The notes: generated by a model not told the origin, from the sequence alone. Shown: positions 50,291-58,432, counted from the first letter of the stretch. The stretch: 59,101 nt of DNA from Paraburkholderia silviterrae (GCF_004353915.1 NZ_SMRP01000013.1:1-59101), one strand, 5' to 3'. Numbers and translations are program-made.

Positions 50291-51649
50291 TCAATGACTC
50301 AACGACGTTACCTCACTGGAAACCGTATGCACGACATCGGGCCGCGCCGCATGCTTGATCAAGAGCGCGACGCATGCCAGTCCCCCCGCCACAGCGATCA
50401 CGGTGAAGATTTGGGAGAACGTGAAATGCCTGCGTACCAGCTCGGCGACAAGAAACGAACCCGCGATGCCGCCAAAGCGGCCCACCCCAAGCATCCATGC
50501 CACGCCGGAGCCCCGTCCCTCTGTTGGGTAGAACGTGGCCGCGAGCGCGTTCATGGATGATTGCGCGGTGTTCGCGAGCACGCCGGATATCAGCACGATG
50601 GGGACGAGCAACGCGACTTTGCCCTCCGTTTGCCCAATAAAAAACAGGCTGATGGCGGCAAGCGCATAGCAGCCCGCGATGACGAGATTGGCGTTGAACC
50701 GGTCCATGAGCGCTCCGCAAAACACCGCGCCGATACCGCCGAGCGGGAACAGGGCGGAGATCAACGCCGCCCGGCTCGCACTGAGCCCCGCGTCCTTGAG
50801 GAGCACGGGCATCCAGTTGATGGATGCATAGCAGATCACGAGGCCCATGAGCGCAGCGAGCCACAGCATGAGCGTGCCGACAATGTAGGTGCGCGACATG
50901 ACGAGGCCCAGCCCGCTCAGCTCGGTCTGCCGCTCGCCTTCGACCAGCGCGAACCCGCGCGCCTGGTTTGCGTCGTGCGAAATGCGCAGCAGAACCGCAC
51001 GAATCTGCGCAACGGGTCTGCCCTTATTGACAAGAAAGCGCACCGATTCCGGCAGCCTGAAAAACAGCAAGGCGCCGTGCAGGATCGGCATCGCGCCGCC
51101 GAGCAGAAGGACGGCGCGCCAGCCCGCGTGCGGAATCAGCCACGCCGCAATGAGGCCGCCCAGGGCGGCGCCGAGTGGAAATCCACAGCACATGAGGCTG
51201 GTGACCGTTGCCCGGCGCGAGGTCGGGCAGAACTCGTCGATCATCGTCACCGCATTGGCCATGGCCGCGCCGAGTCCGACACCCGTGACGAAGCGCAACA
51301 AGCTCAGTTGCCCGACGCTCGATGAGAACGCCGACACCGTGCAGGCCGCACCGAGGACAAAGACGGATCCCACCACGAGGGGCCGCCGTCCGATGCGGTC
51401 GGACAAGGGACCAAACAGGAGGGCGCCAAACGCAATGCCGAACAGCGCGGCGCTCAGGACCGGTGCGAGGGCGGGCTTGGCCAGATGCCATTCGGTCAGC
51501 AGCGACGGCGCGATATAGCCGATCGCCGCGGTGTCGAAGCCATCGAGCAGCACTATCACGAAGCACATGAAGAAAACAAACTTCTGGAACCGTCCGAACG
51601 GGTGCTCATTGATGAACGCCTGGACATCGGCAATGGGGTGATCTTGCAT
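50291..51649 (-). CDS. MFS transporter, aromatic acid:H+ symporter (AAHS)-type
   Basis: The 452-residue, 12-helix transporter has an N-terminal AAHS-like segment (FQKFVFFMCFVIVLLDGFDTAAIGYIAPSL, with the DGFD motif), the MFS loop GPLSDRIGRRPLVVG, and LMCCGFPLGAALGG in helix 5. The DGFDxAxxGYxAP signature is typical of PcaK/BenK-like aromatic acid importers. GGAG seven bases upstream supports ATG 51649. Its promoter at 51773-51801 matches those of the FAD dehydrogenase and BKACE operons, which ties uptake to the nearby catabolic genes. A relic of a sister gene lies at 49082-49141. Confidence 0.9.
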   Translation of the reverse strand: MQDHPIADVQAFINEHPFGRFQKFVFFMCFVIVLLDGFDTAAIGYIAPSLLTEWHLAKPALAPVLSAALFGIAFGALLFGPLSDRIGRRPLVVGSVFVLGAACTVSAFSSSVGQLSLLRFVTGVGLGAAMANAVTMIDEFCPTSRRATVTSLMCCGFPLGAALGGLIAAWLIPHAGWRAVLLLGGAMPILHGALLFFRLPESVRFLVNKGRPVAQIRAVLLRISHDANQARGFALVEGERQTELSGLGLVMSRTYIVGTLMLWLAALMGLVICYASINWMPVLLKDAGLSASRAALISALFPLGGIGAVFCGALMDRFNANLVIAGCYALAAISLFFIGQTEGKVALLVPIVLISGVLANTAQSSMNALAATFYPTEGRGSGVAWMLGVGRFGGIAGSFLVAELVRRHFTFSQIFTVIAVAGGLACVALLIKHAARPDVVHTVSSEVTSLSH

Positions 51650-51737
51650 CGGTCGTCTCCTGCCATGGATGAAGCGGCATATCACGGAGGGGAATCCATC
51701 CCTTGCGAACTTCCCGGGGAATCCCCTGGCATCCCTA

Positions 51738-51801
51738 CCATATCGATTCGATATGGCATGAATTGATGACGTATGATTTGCGATAAAATCATATAAGTCA
51801 A
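51738..51801 (-). promoter_or_regulatory. Promoter and operator palindrome of the AAHS-type MFS gene
   Basis: Reading the minus strand, TTGACT (51796-51801), a 17-bp spacer and AATCAT (51773-51778) form the promoter. The overlapping ATGATTTGCGATAAAATCAT is a near-palindrome. Downstream lies a perfect 19-bp palindrome, CCATATCGATTCGATATGG (51738-51756). The 322-bp gap 51650-51971 also carries GGGGAATCCCC (51716-51726), which recurs near the BKACE promoter. Confidence 0.7.
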
Positions 51802-51971
51802 GCGCGCGTTGTCCCGATGCGATGGACCGGATCATCAATGCAATGGCGGCGCTCGGCCGCCCGCCGTCCATAGAGGACATGCAAAGACTGCGGTATCATT
51901 TCACTTTGGCTAATTCGATTTGCACCGATAGTACCGACCGATGGCCCGGTCCCATGCCAAGGAATGAGTGA

Positions 51972-52511
51972 ATGCCCAAACCCAATTCGTCTGCAGTCAA
52001 GGCAGCCGCCGCCGCTCCGAAGTTAGCGGAAGCCTCGGAGCAGCGGCTATCGGATGTATTTGATGATCGCGGCAGAACCGTTCCGTGGATCGCGCGAACC
52101 ATACACCGGCTCTACGACGCGCAAGGGCAAAAGCTCCTCGACAAGGAGAGCATTCCCATCGCGTACTGGTACTACCTGCGCGTGCTGGCCGAGCGCGGCG
52201 AGATCAACCAGCTCGAGCTCAGCAAGCGCGTGGGCATCGCATCGACGACCGCGGTGCCCGCGCTCGACTATCTGGAGAAGCGCGGCCTCGTGAAAAGGGT
52301 GCGCGATCCCAACGACCGGCGCAAGTACTTCGTCCAGCTGCTGGATGAAGGCAAGCGCCTCGTCGACGAATTGCTGCCCGAGCTCACCGACATGATTTCG
52401 GCATCGCTCGACGGCATCTCGCAGAAGGACATGCGCGTGTTCTGGAAGGTCATGCACCGGATCGAAACCAACCTGGTGCAGATCGCTCAGGGCGACACGG
52501 TCGTCGACTGA
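51972..52511 (+). CDS. MarR-family transcriptional regulator 1
   Basis: This 179-residue regulator has a dimerisation N-terminus carrying VFDDRGRTVPWIARTIHRLYD and a winged helix (about 85-145): QLELSKRVGIASTTAVPALDYLEKRGLVKRVRDPNDRRKYFVQLLDEG. AAGGA upstream supports ATG 51972. It is divergent from the AAHS-type MFS gene, with palindromic operators in the shared gap, and convergent with the FAD dehydrogenase gene. A close paralogue lies at 54595-55125. MarR proteins usually release DNA on binding an aromatic ligand, so it probably represses the transporter and perhaps the other units with the same promoter. Confidence 0.92.
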   Translation: MPKPNSSAVKAAAAAPKLAEASEQRLSDVFDDRGRTVPWIARTIHRLYDAQGQKLLDKESIPIAYWYYLRVLAERGEINQLELSKRVGIASTTAVPALDYLEKRGLVKRVRDPNDRRKYFVQLLDEGKRLVDELLPELTDMISASLDGISQKDMRVFWKVMHRIETNLVQIAQGDTVVD

Positions 52512-52555
52512 TTCGTCCACGGCTTGATCGCGCGCGTCGACGGCCGCGTCCTCCG

Positions 52556-54295
52556 CTACGTCGAAGAGGCGGTTGAAGAAGCGGCCACGCGAGCATGACT
52601 CGCCTGCGGCTGACTGCTGCCCTTTGCCAGCGCCATCGCCGCCAGGTAACCAAACGTGATCGCCGGTCCCAGCGTGATGCCCGCGCCAATGTAGTGACCG
52701 CCAACGGGCGAGTTCATGTCGTTGCCGCAGGCAAAGATGCCGGGAATCGGATGGTCGTTGCTGTCCAGGACTTCGCCGTTGGGGCCCGTCACGAGACCGC
52801 GGCTGGTGCCGAAGTCGCCCGGCATCAGCTTGACTGCATAGAAAGGTCCCTGCGCAATCGGACCGATGCATGGGTTCGGTGTGTGAGCGGGATCGCCCTT
52901 ATAGATGTTGTAGGCCGATGAGCCCTTGCCGAAGTCCTCGTCGACGCCAGTTTGCGCGAACTGGTTATTGCGCATGACGCTGCGAGCGAGGCCGGCGGCA
53001 TCGATCCCTGCCTTGGCGGCGAGCTCCGCGAGCGTCTTGCCGCTCAAGAGGTAGCCGGACGCCTCATAGCGACGCAGCGACATGCCCGGCAGGATCACGC
53101 CAATGCCGTACTTCTTCACGGCCGCTGCGTCGGCGACCAGAAACGCGGGGATCGCGCCGGCATCGAACATCCCTTGAGTGAAGGCGTGATATGACGCGGC
53201 TTCATTGGTGAAGCGGTTGCCTTCCTTGTTCACGGCAATGAAGCCGGGCTTGGGCCGATCGAGCATGAAGTGGCCCCACAGCGTATTGCCTTTCTCATTC
53301 TTGTACTGCGAAATCGGCACGTAGTAGCCCGTGTCGAGCCCGTTATGGTCGAGCCGGCCACCGGCTGCAAGGCCGAGTCGAATGCCTTCGCCCACATTGC
53401 TCGGCAAGCCAAGGCCGAGTTCGACCGTTGGCTGACGCGAATGGTCGCGCCGCATTTCAAGGTTGCCGTTGTAGCCGCCCGTCGCGATAACGACGCCACG
53501 GTGCGCGCGTACGCGAAACGTGCTGCCATCGCGCGTGACTTCGGCGCCGACCACTGCGCCGTTTTCGGTGATGAGCTGCGTTGCGTGAGCGCGTCGCCAA
53601 ACCGGAATCTGCGCATCGAGGATCGTCTTGTACAGACGCCCGATGAGCGCATTGCCGCCCACGAGGCGGGTGCCGCGATGATAGCTGAGGCGGTCTTTGC
53701 CGTAGCGCGCGAAACGCTTCACGACGTGTGCGAACGACTTGAACGAGCGCGTGAAGGCCAGGAAGTGATTCAAGTCAAGCAGGTCGAGCATCATGCCGCC
53801 AAAGGGCGCGAATGCCGGCAGCGGTGCGCGCAGGTCCCTGAAGTGCGTACCGAGCTCGCGCCCATCGAATTCGAGCGGGGCGTGAGCACGGCCGAACATG
53901 CCGCCATCGGACTCCGGATAATAGTCTGGATAATGGACCGCCATGACCTCGAGCTCCGAATGGCGGACCAGGTAATCGAGGGCAACCCGCCCCTGGGTGA
54001 TGTAGCTTTCCTGGAGCGGGCTACCCACGCTGGCGCCAACGGTCGCCGTAAAGTATCGACGCGCTTTTTCGAAGGAATCCTGAAAGCCTGCCTCCTGCAT
54101 CGGCGCGCTATCGACGAACCACATCATGCCGACCGACCAGGCGGATGTGCCACCAACCTGGTCCGTTTTTTCGAGGAGGAGCGGCTTGAGGCCTTCGTTC
54201 TTCGCCACAATGGCCGCCGACATGCCGCCTGCACCGGCCCCCAGAATAATCACGTCGACTTCGAGATCCCAGCCTGCCGTCGTATCAGTGCCCAT
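52556..54295 (-). CDS. FAD-dependent dehydrogenase (fumarate reductase/3-ketosteroid dehydrogenase-like)
   Basis: This 579-residue flavoprotein has an N-terminal ADP-binding fold (VIILGAGAGGMSAAIVAKNEG, then LLEKTDQVGGTSAWSVG). A helical capping domain covers roughly 290-440. The C-terminal FAD loop GGHYIGAGITLGPAITFGYLAAMAL is typical of the FrdA/KstD superfamily. The start at 54295 precedes the Rossmann strand; upstream residues look non-coding. It probably introduces or removes a C=C bond next to a carbonyl. Its promoter (54490-54518) is almost identical to that of the BKACE operon. It is divergent from MarR 2 and convergent with MarR 1. The substrate is unknown. Confidence 0.88.
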   Translation of the reverse strand: MGTDTTAGWDLEVDVIILGAGAGGMSAAIVAKNEGLKPLLLEKTDQVGGTSAWSVGMMWFVDSAPMQEAGFQDSFEKARRYFTATVGASVGSPLQESYITQGRVALDYLVRHSELEVMAVHYPDYYPESDGGMFGRAHAPLEFDGRELGTHFRDLRAPLPAFAPFGGMMLDLLDLNHFLAFTRSFKSFAHVVKRFARYGKDRLSYHRGTRLVGGNALIGRLYKTILDAQIPVWRRAHATQLITENGAVVGAEVTRDGSTFRVRAHRGVVIATGGYNGNLEMRRDHSRQPTVELGLGLPSNVGEGIRLGLAAGGRLDHNGLDTGYYVPISQYKNEKGNTLWGHFMLDRPKPGFIAVNKEGNRFTNEAASYHAFTQGMFDAGAIPAFLVADAAAVKKYGIGVILPGMSLRRYEASGYLLSGKTLAELAAKAGIDAAGLARSVMRNNQFAQTGVDEDFGKGSSAYNIYKGDPAHTPNPCIGPIAQGPFYAVKLMPGDFGTSRGLVTGPNGEVLDSNDHPIPGIFACGNDMNSPVGGHYIGAGITLGPAITFGYLAAMALAKGSSQPQASHARVAASSTASST

Positions 54296-54489
54296 AGCGC
54301 TTGTCCTGTTTGAGAAGTCCGGGAAGACAGGCCGGGAAATGGCCGCTCCGGCATGCAAAAAATTCCGCTCGCTCCGCCATGGTTGCGTTCGGCGGGGTGC
54401 TTGCACATCCATTTTTCACATGCTGTATGATCGTCACGAAACGGATTATCTTTCAAGAGATGATTCCGATTAAGATCGATTCATGTAGG

Positions 54490-54518
54490 ATGATGTGTTG
54501 TGGGATAAACAATGTCAA
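54490..54518 (-). promoter_or_regulatory. Promoter of the FAD dehydrogenase gene (shared regulon motif)
   Basis: Minus strand: TTGACA (54513-54518), 17 bp, CATCAT (54490-54495). The 43-bp block 54477-54519 matches 58391-58433 at 34 positions. GGGGAATTTCC (54526-54536) lies just upstream. The 299-bp gap 54296-54594 holds no gene. Confidence 0.7.
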
Positions 54519-54594
54519 GCGTTGCGGGGAATTTCCTGTATCGAGCGCCTGGCCCGTGTGCTGGCGGCTGGACGACCCCAGTTGAGGAATGGTC

Positions 54595-55125
54595 ATGTCA
54601 AAGTTGAGTTCGAATCAAGTGAGCGATGCGGTCGAGGAGCTGGCGGCGGAGGATAGCCGCCGCGCAGCCGTTTTTGACGACCGCGGCCGCACCGTGCCAT
54701 GGATGACACGCACGCTGTATCGCCTCTACGAGACCGAAGCCCAGAAGGTGCTGGACAAGGAGGGGATTTCGGCTGCGCACTGGTTCTATCTGCGGGTGCT
54801 GGCCGAACGTGGCGAGATGAACCAGCTCGAACTCAGCAAGCGGGTGGGCATTGCGTCGACCACGGCCGTGCCGGCGCTCGACAGCATGGAAAAGCGCAAG
54901 CTCGTGCAGCGCACGCGCGACCCCATGGACAGAAGAAAATATTACGTCAGCTTGCAGGACGAAGGACGACGCGTTGTCGACGCATTGCTGCCCGGGCTCA
55001 CCGAGATGATTGTGGCTTCGCTCGAGGGCATCTCGGAGAAGGACCTCCAGGTTTTCTGGAAAGTCATGCACCAGATCGAAGCGAACCTGACCCTGATGTC
55101 CAAGGGCGACGCCGCGATCGACTAG
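54595..55125 (+). CDS. MarR-family transcriptional regulator 2
   Basis: This 176-residue paralogue of MarR 1 has the same N-terminal VFDDRGRTVPWMTRTLYRLYE, the same DNA-recognition helix QLELSKRVGIASTTAVPALDSMEKRKLVQRTRD, and the end FWKVMHQIEANL. ATG 54595 was preferred to ATG 54589 because GAGGA (54584-54588) then has six-base spacing. It is divergent from the FAD dehydrogenase gene, whose promoter lies 77 bp away. Identical recognition helices suggest that both MarR proteins read the same operator, while differing ligand-pocket residues would give different inducers (inference). Confidence 0.92.
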   Translation: MSKLSSNQVSDAVEELAAEDSRRAAVFDDRGRTVPWMTRTLYRLYETEAQKVLDKEGISAAHWFYLRVLAERGEMNQLELSKRVGIASTTAVPALDSMEKRKLVQRTRDPMDRRKYYVSLQDEGRRVVDALLPGLTEMIVASLEGISEKDLQVFWKVMHQIEANLTLMSKGDAAID

Positions 55126-55170
55126 GCGCCGGCCGGCTGTCGCCAGGACGCCGCCAGCGCCGGGTCGCGC

Positions 55171-55407
55171 TCACACCACGCGCATGGCCGGGCGCTCCCG
55201 GCGCGGCGGGAAAATAGACCAGAGTCCGTCCGTGTGACGAAAGAAGAACATGGCTGCGGTTCCGGCGGCCCTGCGTGCTTCGACGCATACGTAGCATTGC
55301 CGCCTCGCACGCTGGTTCTTGAATTCGACCACATGCACCGTGTCCATCGAGGTGGGGGCCAGCCAGTGCTCCACCATCGCGTGCAACGACTTTTCTGCGC
55401 TTGCCAT
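55171..55407 (-). CDS. Small protein of unknown function
   Basis: This 78-residue protein has no recognised family. It reads as one compact domain: MVEHWLAPTSMDTVHVVEFKNQ, a QCYVCVEARRAAG turn with a CxxC-like CYVC, AAMFFFRHTDGLWSIFPP, and a basic end. AAGGAG six bases before the ATG at 55407 and a sensible codon pattern support coding. An overlapping ATG at 55410 is the alternative start. It has no signal peptide. It lies 46 bp past the MarR 2 stop, convergent with it, and downstream of the Gfo/Idh gene, so it may be the tail of the BKACE operon. Confidence 0.55.
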   Translation of the reverse strand: MASAEKSLHAMVEHWLAPTSMDTVHVVEFKNQRARRQCYVCVEARRAAGTAAMFFFRHTDGLWSIFPPRRERPAMRVV

Positions 55408-55502
55408 CATCCTCTCCTTCCCACGCGCATGGATCGCGTGACGACAAACCACTGAGCGGCCCCGCTCACGCAACGCACGCTCGCGTGCGCCGCGAAGCAG
55501 GC

Positions 55503-56615
55503 TTACGTGCCCACCTTGATCCGCTTGCCCGTTTCGCTCGACTGCTCGATTGCATGGAGCACTTCGTGAAGTGCACGTGCATGATCGAAGCTCGGCGCCG
55601 TATGCGTGCCATGACGCAGGTCGTCGGCGAGCAAGCGGTAGACGCCGGCGACATTGCGCGCCGCAACGGCATCGCCGGCATCGATCGGGAACGGATCGGG
55701 GACCTCGAGCTCCTCCCAGCCGTCTTGGCCTTTGCGTCCGAACTCGACACGCAAGGGCGAGATGTTGATCGCCGGGACGTATTCATTTTTGGCCGTGATG
55801 CGCAGATCGCCCTCGCTGCCGTTGATTTCCCACAGCAGCTTTGTTCCGCGCGGCACGCCACCGCGAAGTTGCAACGAGAGCGGCGCACCGGAGCGCAGAA
55901 TCGCGTTCGCCATGAGGTGGTCGGGCGTCTTCATCTCGACGGCTTCGCCCGTTTCGATGACGCGCACGGTTGGCCTGCGTTGCGAGAGCACCGCGTCGAT
56001 CTGGTCGACAGGGCCAAGTACGGCATCGATCGCCGCAATCGCATGCCCGCCGATCACGGAAAGCAGGGTGGCGCCGTTGCGGCCGTCCATGGCGTAGGCG
56101 TCGCCTTGCAGGACCTCGTCGCCCCAGCTGACGCCCGAGCCCACATACGTCGAAGACAACACATTGCCGATCTTGCCGTCCGCCACGAGCTTGCGGATGA
56201 ACTGCACTGCGGGGGAGGCGAGCGCCTGTGCGCCAACCACGGCCAGGGCCTTTTTCTCGCGCGCGAGCTCGGCAAGCGCGATGGTCTCTTCGAGCCCATT
56301 GCCGAGCGGCCATTCGCTGTACACGCTCTTGCCCGCCCGCAGCGCCGCCGAAAGGACGTCCTTGTGGTGCTGAACCTTGACGGTGACGACGACGATGTCG
56401 ATGTCCGGCGAAGCGGCCAGCGCAGCGGCGCTTTCGAATGCCTGCGGGATGCCGAACGCAGCGGCAGCGGCCTGCGCGCTCGCGAGGCTCGTATTCGCCA
56501 CGCCGGCCAGCTCAAAGACGCCGGACAAGGCCTGCAGGGCCGGGAGATGGGCCATCGCCGCCCAGCCGCGTGCGGGGCTCAGGCCGACGATACCGACACG
56601 ATATTTCTTTTCCAT
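55503..56615 (-). CDS. Gfo/Idh/MocA-family oxidoreductase (Gal80-like)
   Basis: This 370-residue protein has an N-terminal NAD(P)-binding fold (YRVGIVGLSPARGWAAMAHLPAL) and a C-terminal alpha/beta domain of the GFO_IDH_MocA/Gal80-like type (about 135-370). The family's usual EKP motif reads EWP here (SVYSEWPLGNGLEE), so the catalytic Lys is replaced by Trp. AGAGGA just upstream supports ATG 56615. It lies 95 bp downstream of the SnoaL-like gene on the same strand, in a train led by the BKACE gene. It may be a dehydrogenase with altered chemistry or a ligand-sensing non-enzyme. Confidence 0.85.
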   Translation of the reverse strand: MEKKYRVGIVGLSPARGWAAMAHLPALQALSGVFELAGVANTSLASAQAAAAAFGIPQAFESAAALAASPDIDIVVVTVKVQHHKDVLSAALRAGKSVYSEWPLGNGLEETIALAELAREKKALAVVGAQALASPAVQFIRKLVADGKIGNVLSSTYVGSGVSWGDEVLQGDAYAMDGRNGATLLSVIGGHAIAAIDAVLGPVDQIDAVLSQRRPTVRVIETGEAVEMKTPDHLMANAILRSGAPLSLQLRGGVPRGTKLLWEINGSEGDLRITAKNEYVPAINISPLRVEFGRKGQDGWEELEVPDPFPIDAGDAVAARNVAGVYRLLADDLRHGTHTAPSFDHARALHEVLHAIEQSSETGKRIKVGT

Positions 56616-56710
56616 TGCTTCCTCTAACCAACGGGTAATTGCCGCAACCTTGAGCGCCTGAATTCGACGGCCGGCCTACTGGAGCCGGCCACCGGCATCG
56701 GCCGCACGCG

Positions 56711-57220
56711 TCATGCGATCCGGTACAGGTACGACGGGTCTTGCTTGTCACGGCGCCCGAGCGTGAAATTTTCGAGCGGCGCGAGATCGTGGGGAACCGG
56801 GTCCGACCGCTGGGAGTCGAGCACGACTACCCGATCGGCGATGCGCCATTCGCCGTTGCGCCGCTCCATGCGGTCCACGTAGCGGATGTTCACCAGCCAG
56901 TCCATCGCGGGCTTGTCGCCAGCGGGCTTCGTGCGGTGCAATGCCTGTGCATAGTGCTCGGCAAACGCCGCATCGCCGTGGACCTCGACATACTGGTTGC
57001 CGGTGAAGTGCTGTGTCGATTCGAAGCTTGGCAACAATTCGGCTGCCCAGTCGATGAAGCCTTCAACCCCGCCGTTGTACGCGCCGTGCCGGTCGATCGC
57101 ATCCGGGTGATAGCACGAGCGCACGAGATCCCAGTCCATCCGGTCGATGCCGCGGCAATAGCGCAGATGCACGCGGCGAATCTCCGCTTCATCGAGTAGC
57201 TGCTGAAGTTTTGCTTCCAA
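56711..57220 (-). CDS. SnoaL-like / NTF2-fold protein
   Basis: This 169-residue NTF2-fold protein has IRRVHLRYCRGIDRMDWDLVRSCYHPDAIDRHG at the start (Tyr and Asp positions typical of SnoaL_4 and dioxygenase beta-subunit-like folds). The barrel follows (FTGNQYVEVHGDAAFAEHYAQAL, MDWLVNIRYVDRMERRNGEWRIADR). The start is a TTG at 57220, with AAGGAG seven bases upstream; the first ATG would remove the N-terminal helix. Such proteins are cyclases, dehydratases or isomerases in steroid, polyketide and aromatic breakdown. It is second in the BKACE train, 132 bp after the BKACE stop. Confidence 0.85.
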   Translation of the reverse strand: MEAKLQQLLDEAEIRRVHLRYCRGIDRMDWDLVRSCYHPDAIDRHGAYNGGVEGFIDWAAELLPSFESTQHFTGNQYVEVHGDAAFAEHYAQALHRTKPAGDKPAMDWLVNIRYVDRMERRNGEWRIADRVVVLDSQRSDPVPHDLAPLENFTLGRRDKQDPSYLYRIA

Positions 57221-57287
57221 CTTAGGTCTCCTTGATTGAATCGTCGGGGCATCGAGCCGATGAGTGCATGTGATGCCATGCCTGCGC

Positions 57288-57328
57288 TGCTGACTGCTGA
57301 CTGCTGACTGCTGACTGCTGACTGCTGG
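57288..57328. repeat. 7-bp tandem repeat (TGCTGAC) between BKACE and SnoaL-like genes
   Basis: Five exact TGCTGAC units (57288-57322) are followed by a 6-base partial unit. It lies in the 132-bp gap between two genes of one operon, so slippage would change spacing but not coding. Confidence 0.85.
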
Positions 57329-57352
57329 CGCGGGCATGGCTGCGCGCTTGTT

Positions 57353-58300
57353 TCAGTTGCGCGCTGGCTTGCCGACCAGTGCCCGGTACTCATTGGCCGA
57401 GGCCGGCGTGCGGCCGAGCAGGCCGGCGATGTCACGCGCCATGTTGAACATCTCCAGATTGTCCTTGAGGCGCTCGTCGCTGTTCGGATACTTCCACGGC
57501 GTGTCTTCGGTGCCGATGCGGATATGCAGGCCCATCATCGTGGCGAGCGTCGTCATGTAGAGCGTTGCCCGGCCGGCCGCACAGACGCTGATCACAGAGG
57601 TCGGATCGATCTGGCGGATCTGGTCGACCATCAGGAACAGGTGTTTCGTCATGTCCTGGGCGTTGCTCACCCAGGTGCCGGACACCAGCGTGCGGCCGAC
57701 GTTGAACGGCAGGCCGTAGAGGATCAGCCAGTTGTAGGGCTTCTTGAGGATGCCGGTATCGATGAGCTTGCGCTTGGCGAGTTCGATCTCGCCGGAGCTG
57801 TGGACGGCCAGTTCAGGCTTGACGCCGGTGGCTTCGAGTTCGGTGATGGCGGGCACCATGAAGGCTTCGGGGTGGCCTGGCGCGCACGGTGCGACTTCGG
57901 TCAGGCCGGCGCGTGCGGGGCTCACGCATTCATCGAAGGACGAGCCGTTGAGGACGTTCAGATTCGGTACGAAGTCGTTGCCAAAGCGCGCGCGCAGCGG
58001 CTCGAGAACGGCGGAATAGGCCTCGACGGGCGGGATGTCGCGGTCGAGGCGGCGGCCTTTCTCGTCGGTCATGAAGGAGAAGTCGATGTGCACGCCGCAG
58101 GCGCCGGCTTCGATGACGCTTGATGCTGCGTCCACGTACTCCGCGAGGGAGGTAGTGCTCTCGAAGCGCCCCGATACGGCAGCGTTGATGGCGATCTTTT
58201 CCGACACGTCCCATTTGGGTTGCAGCTCCGCGCCGGCTATGAACTGGTATTCCTCCATCTCGCGTTTGGCGGCTTCCCAGAGTGAAAGTTTTTCGATCAT
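57353..58300 (-). CDS. BKACE (beta-keto acid cleavage enzyme, DUF849) family protein
   Basis: This 315-residue protein has the BKACE TIM-barrel layout: GVHIDFSFMTDEKGRRLD where the family has its metal HxH, ELAVHSSGEIELAKRKLIDTG in the middle, and LHIRIGTEDTPWKYPNSDERLKDNLEMFNMARDIAGLLGR at the end, containing the metal Glu. Family members cleave beta-keto acids with acetyl-CoA. Here the second His of HxH is replaced by Asp (VHID), an unusual metal site. GAGG six bases upstream supports ATG 58300. It is the first gene of a train with SnoaL-like and Gfo/Idh genes and has the shared promoter at 58404-58432. Confidence 0.87.
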   Translation of the reverse strand: MIEKLSLWEAAKREMEEYQFIAGAELQPKWDVSEKIAINAAVSGRFESTTSLAEYVDAASSVIEAGACGVHIDFSFMTDEKGRRLDRDIPPVEAYSAVLEPLRARFGNDFVPNLNVLNGSSFDECVSPARAGLTEVAPCAPGHPEAFMVPAITELEATGVKPELAVHSSGEIELAKRKLIDTGILKKPYNWLILYGLPFNVGRTLVSGTWVSNAQDMTKHLFLMVDQIRQIDPTSVISVCAAGRATLYMTTLATMMGLHIRIGTEDTPWKYPNSDERLKDNLEMFNMARDIAGLLGRTPASANEYRALVGKPARN

Positions 58301-58403
58301 GGTGATCCTCGATACAGGTGGTGAATTCAGGCTCGATGGTCTTTCGAACCCGGGGTGATCCGTTCTTGCTGAGATGATTGCTTGTGGGATCGATTTATAT
58401 CGA

Positions 58404-58432
58404 ATGATGTGTCGTGGGATTAAATAAGTCAA
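58404..58432 (-). promoter_or_regulatory. Promoter of the BKACE operon (shared regulon motif)
   Basis: Minus strand: TTGACT (58427-58432), 17 bp, CATCAT (58404-58409), followed by TCGATATAAATCGA (58389-58402). GGGAATCCCC (58441-58450) lies upstream. The gap 58301-58617 has no gene. Confidence 0.7.
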
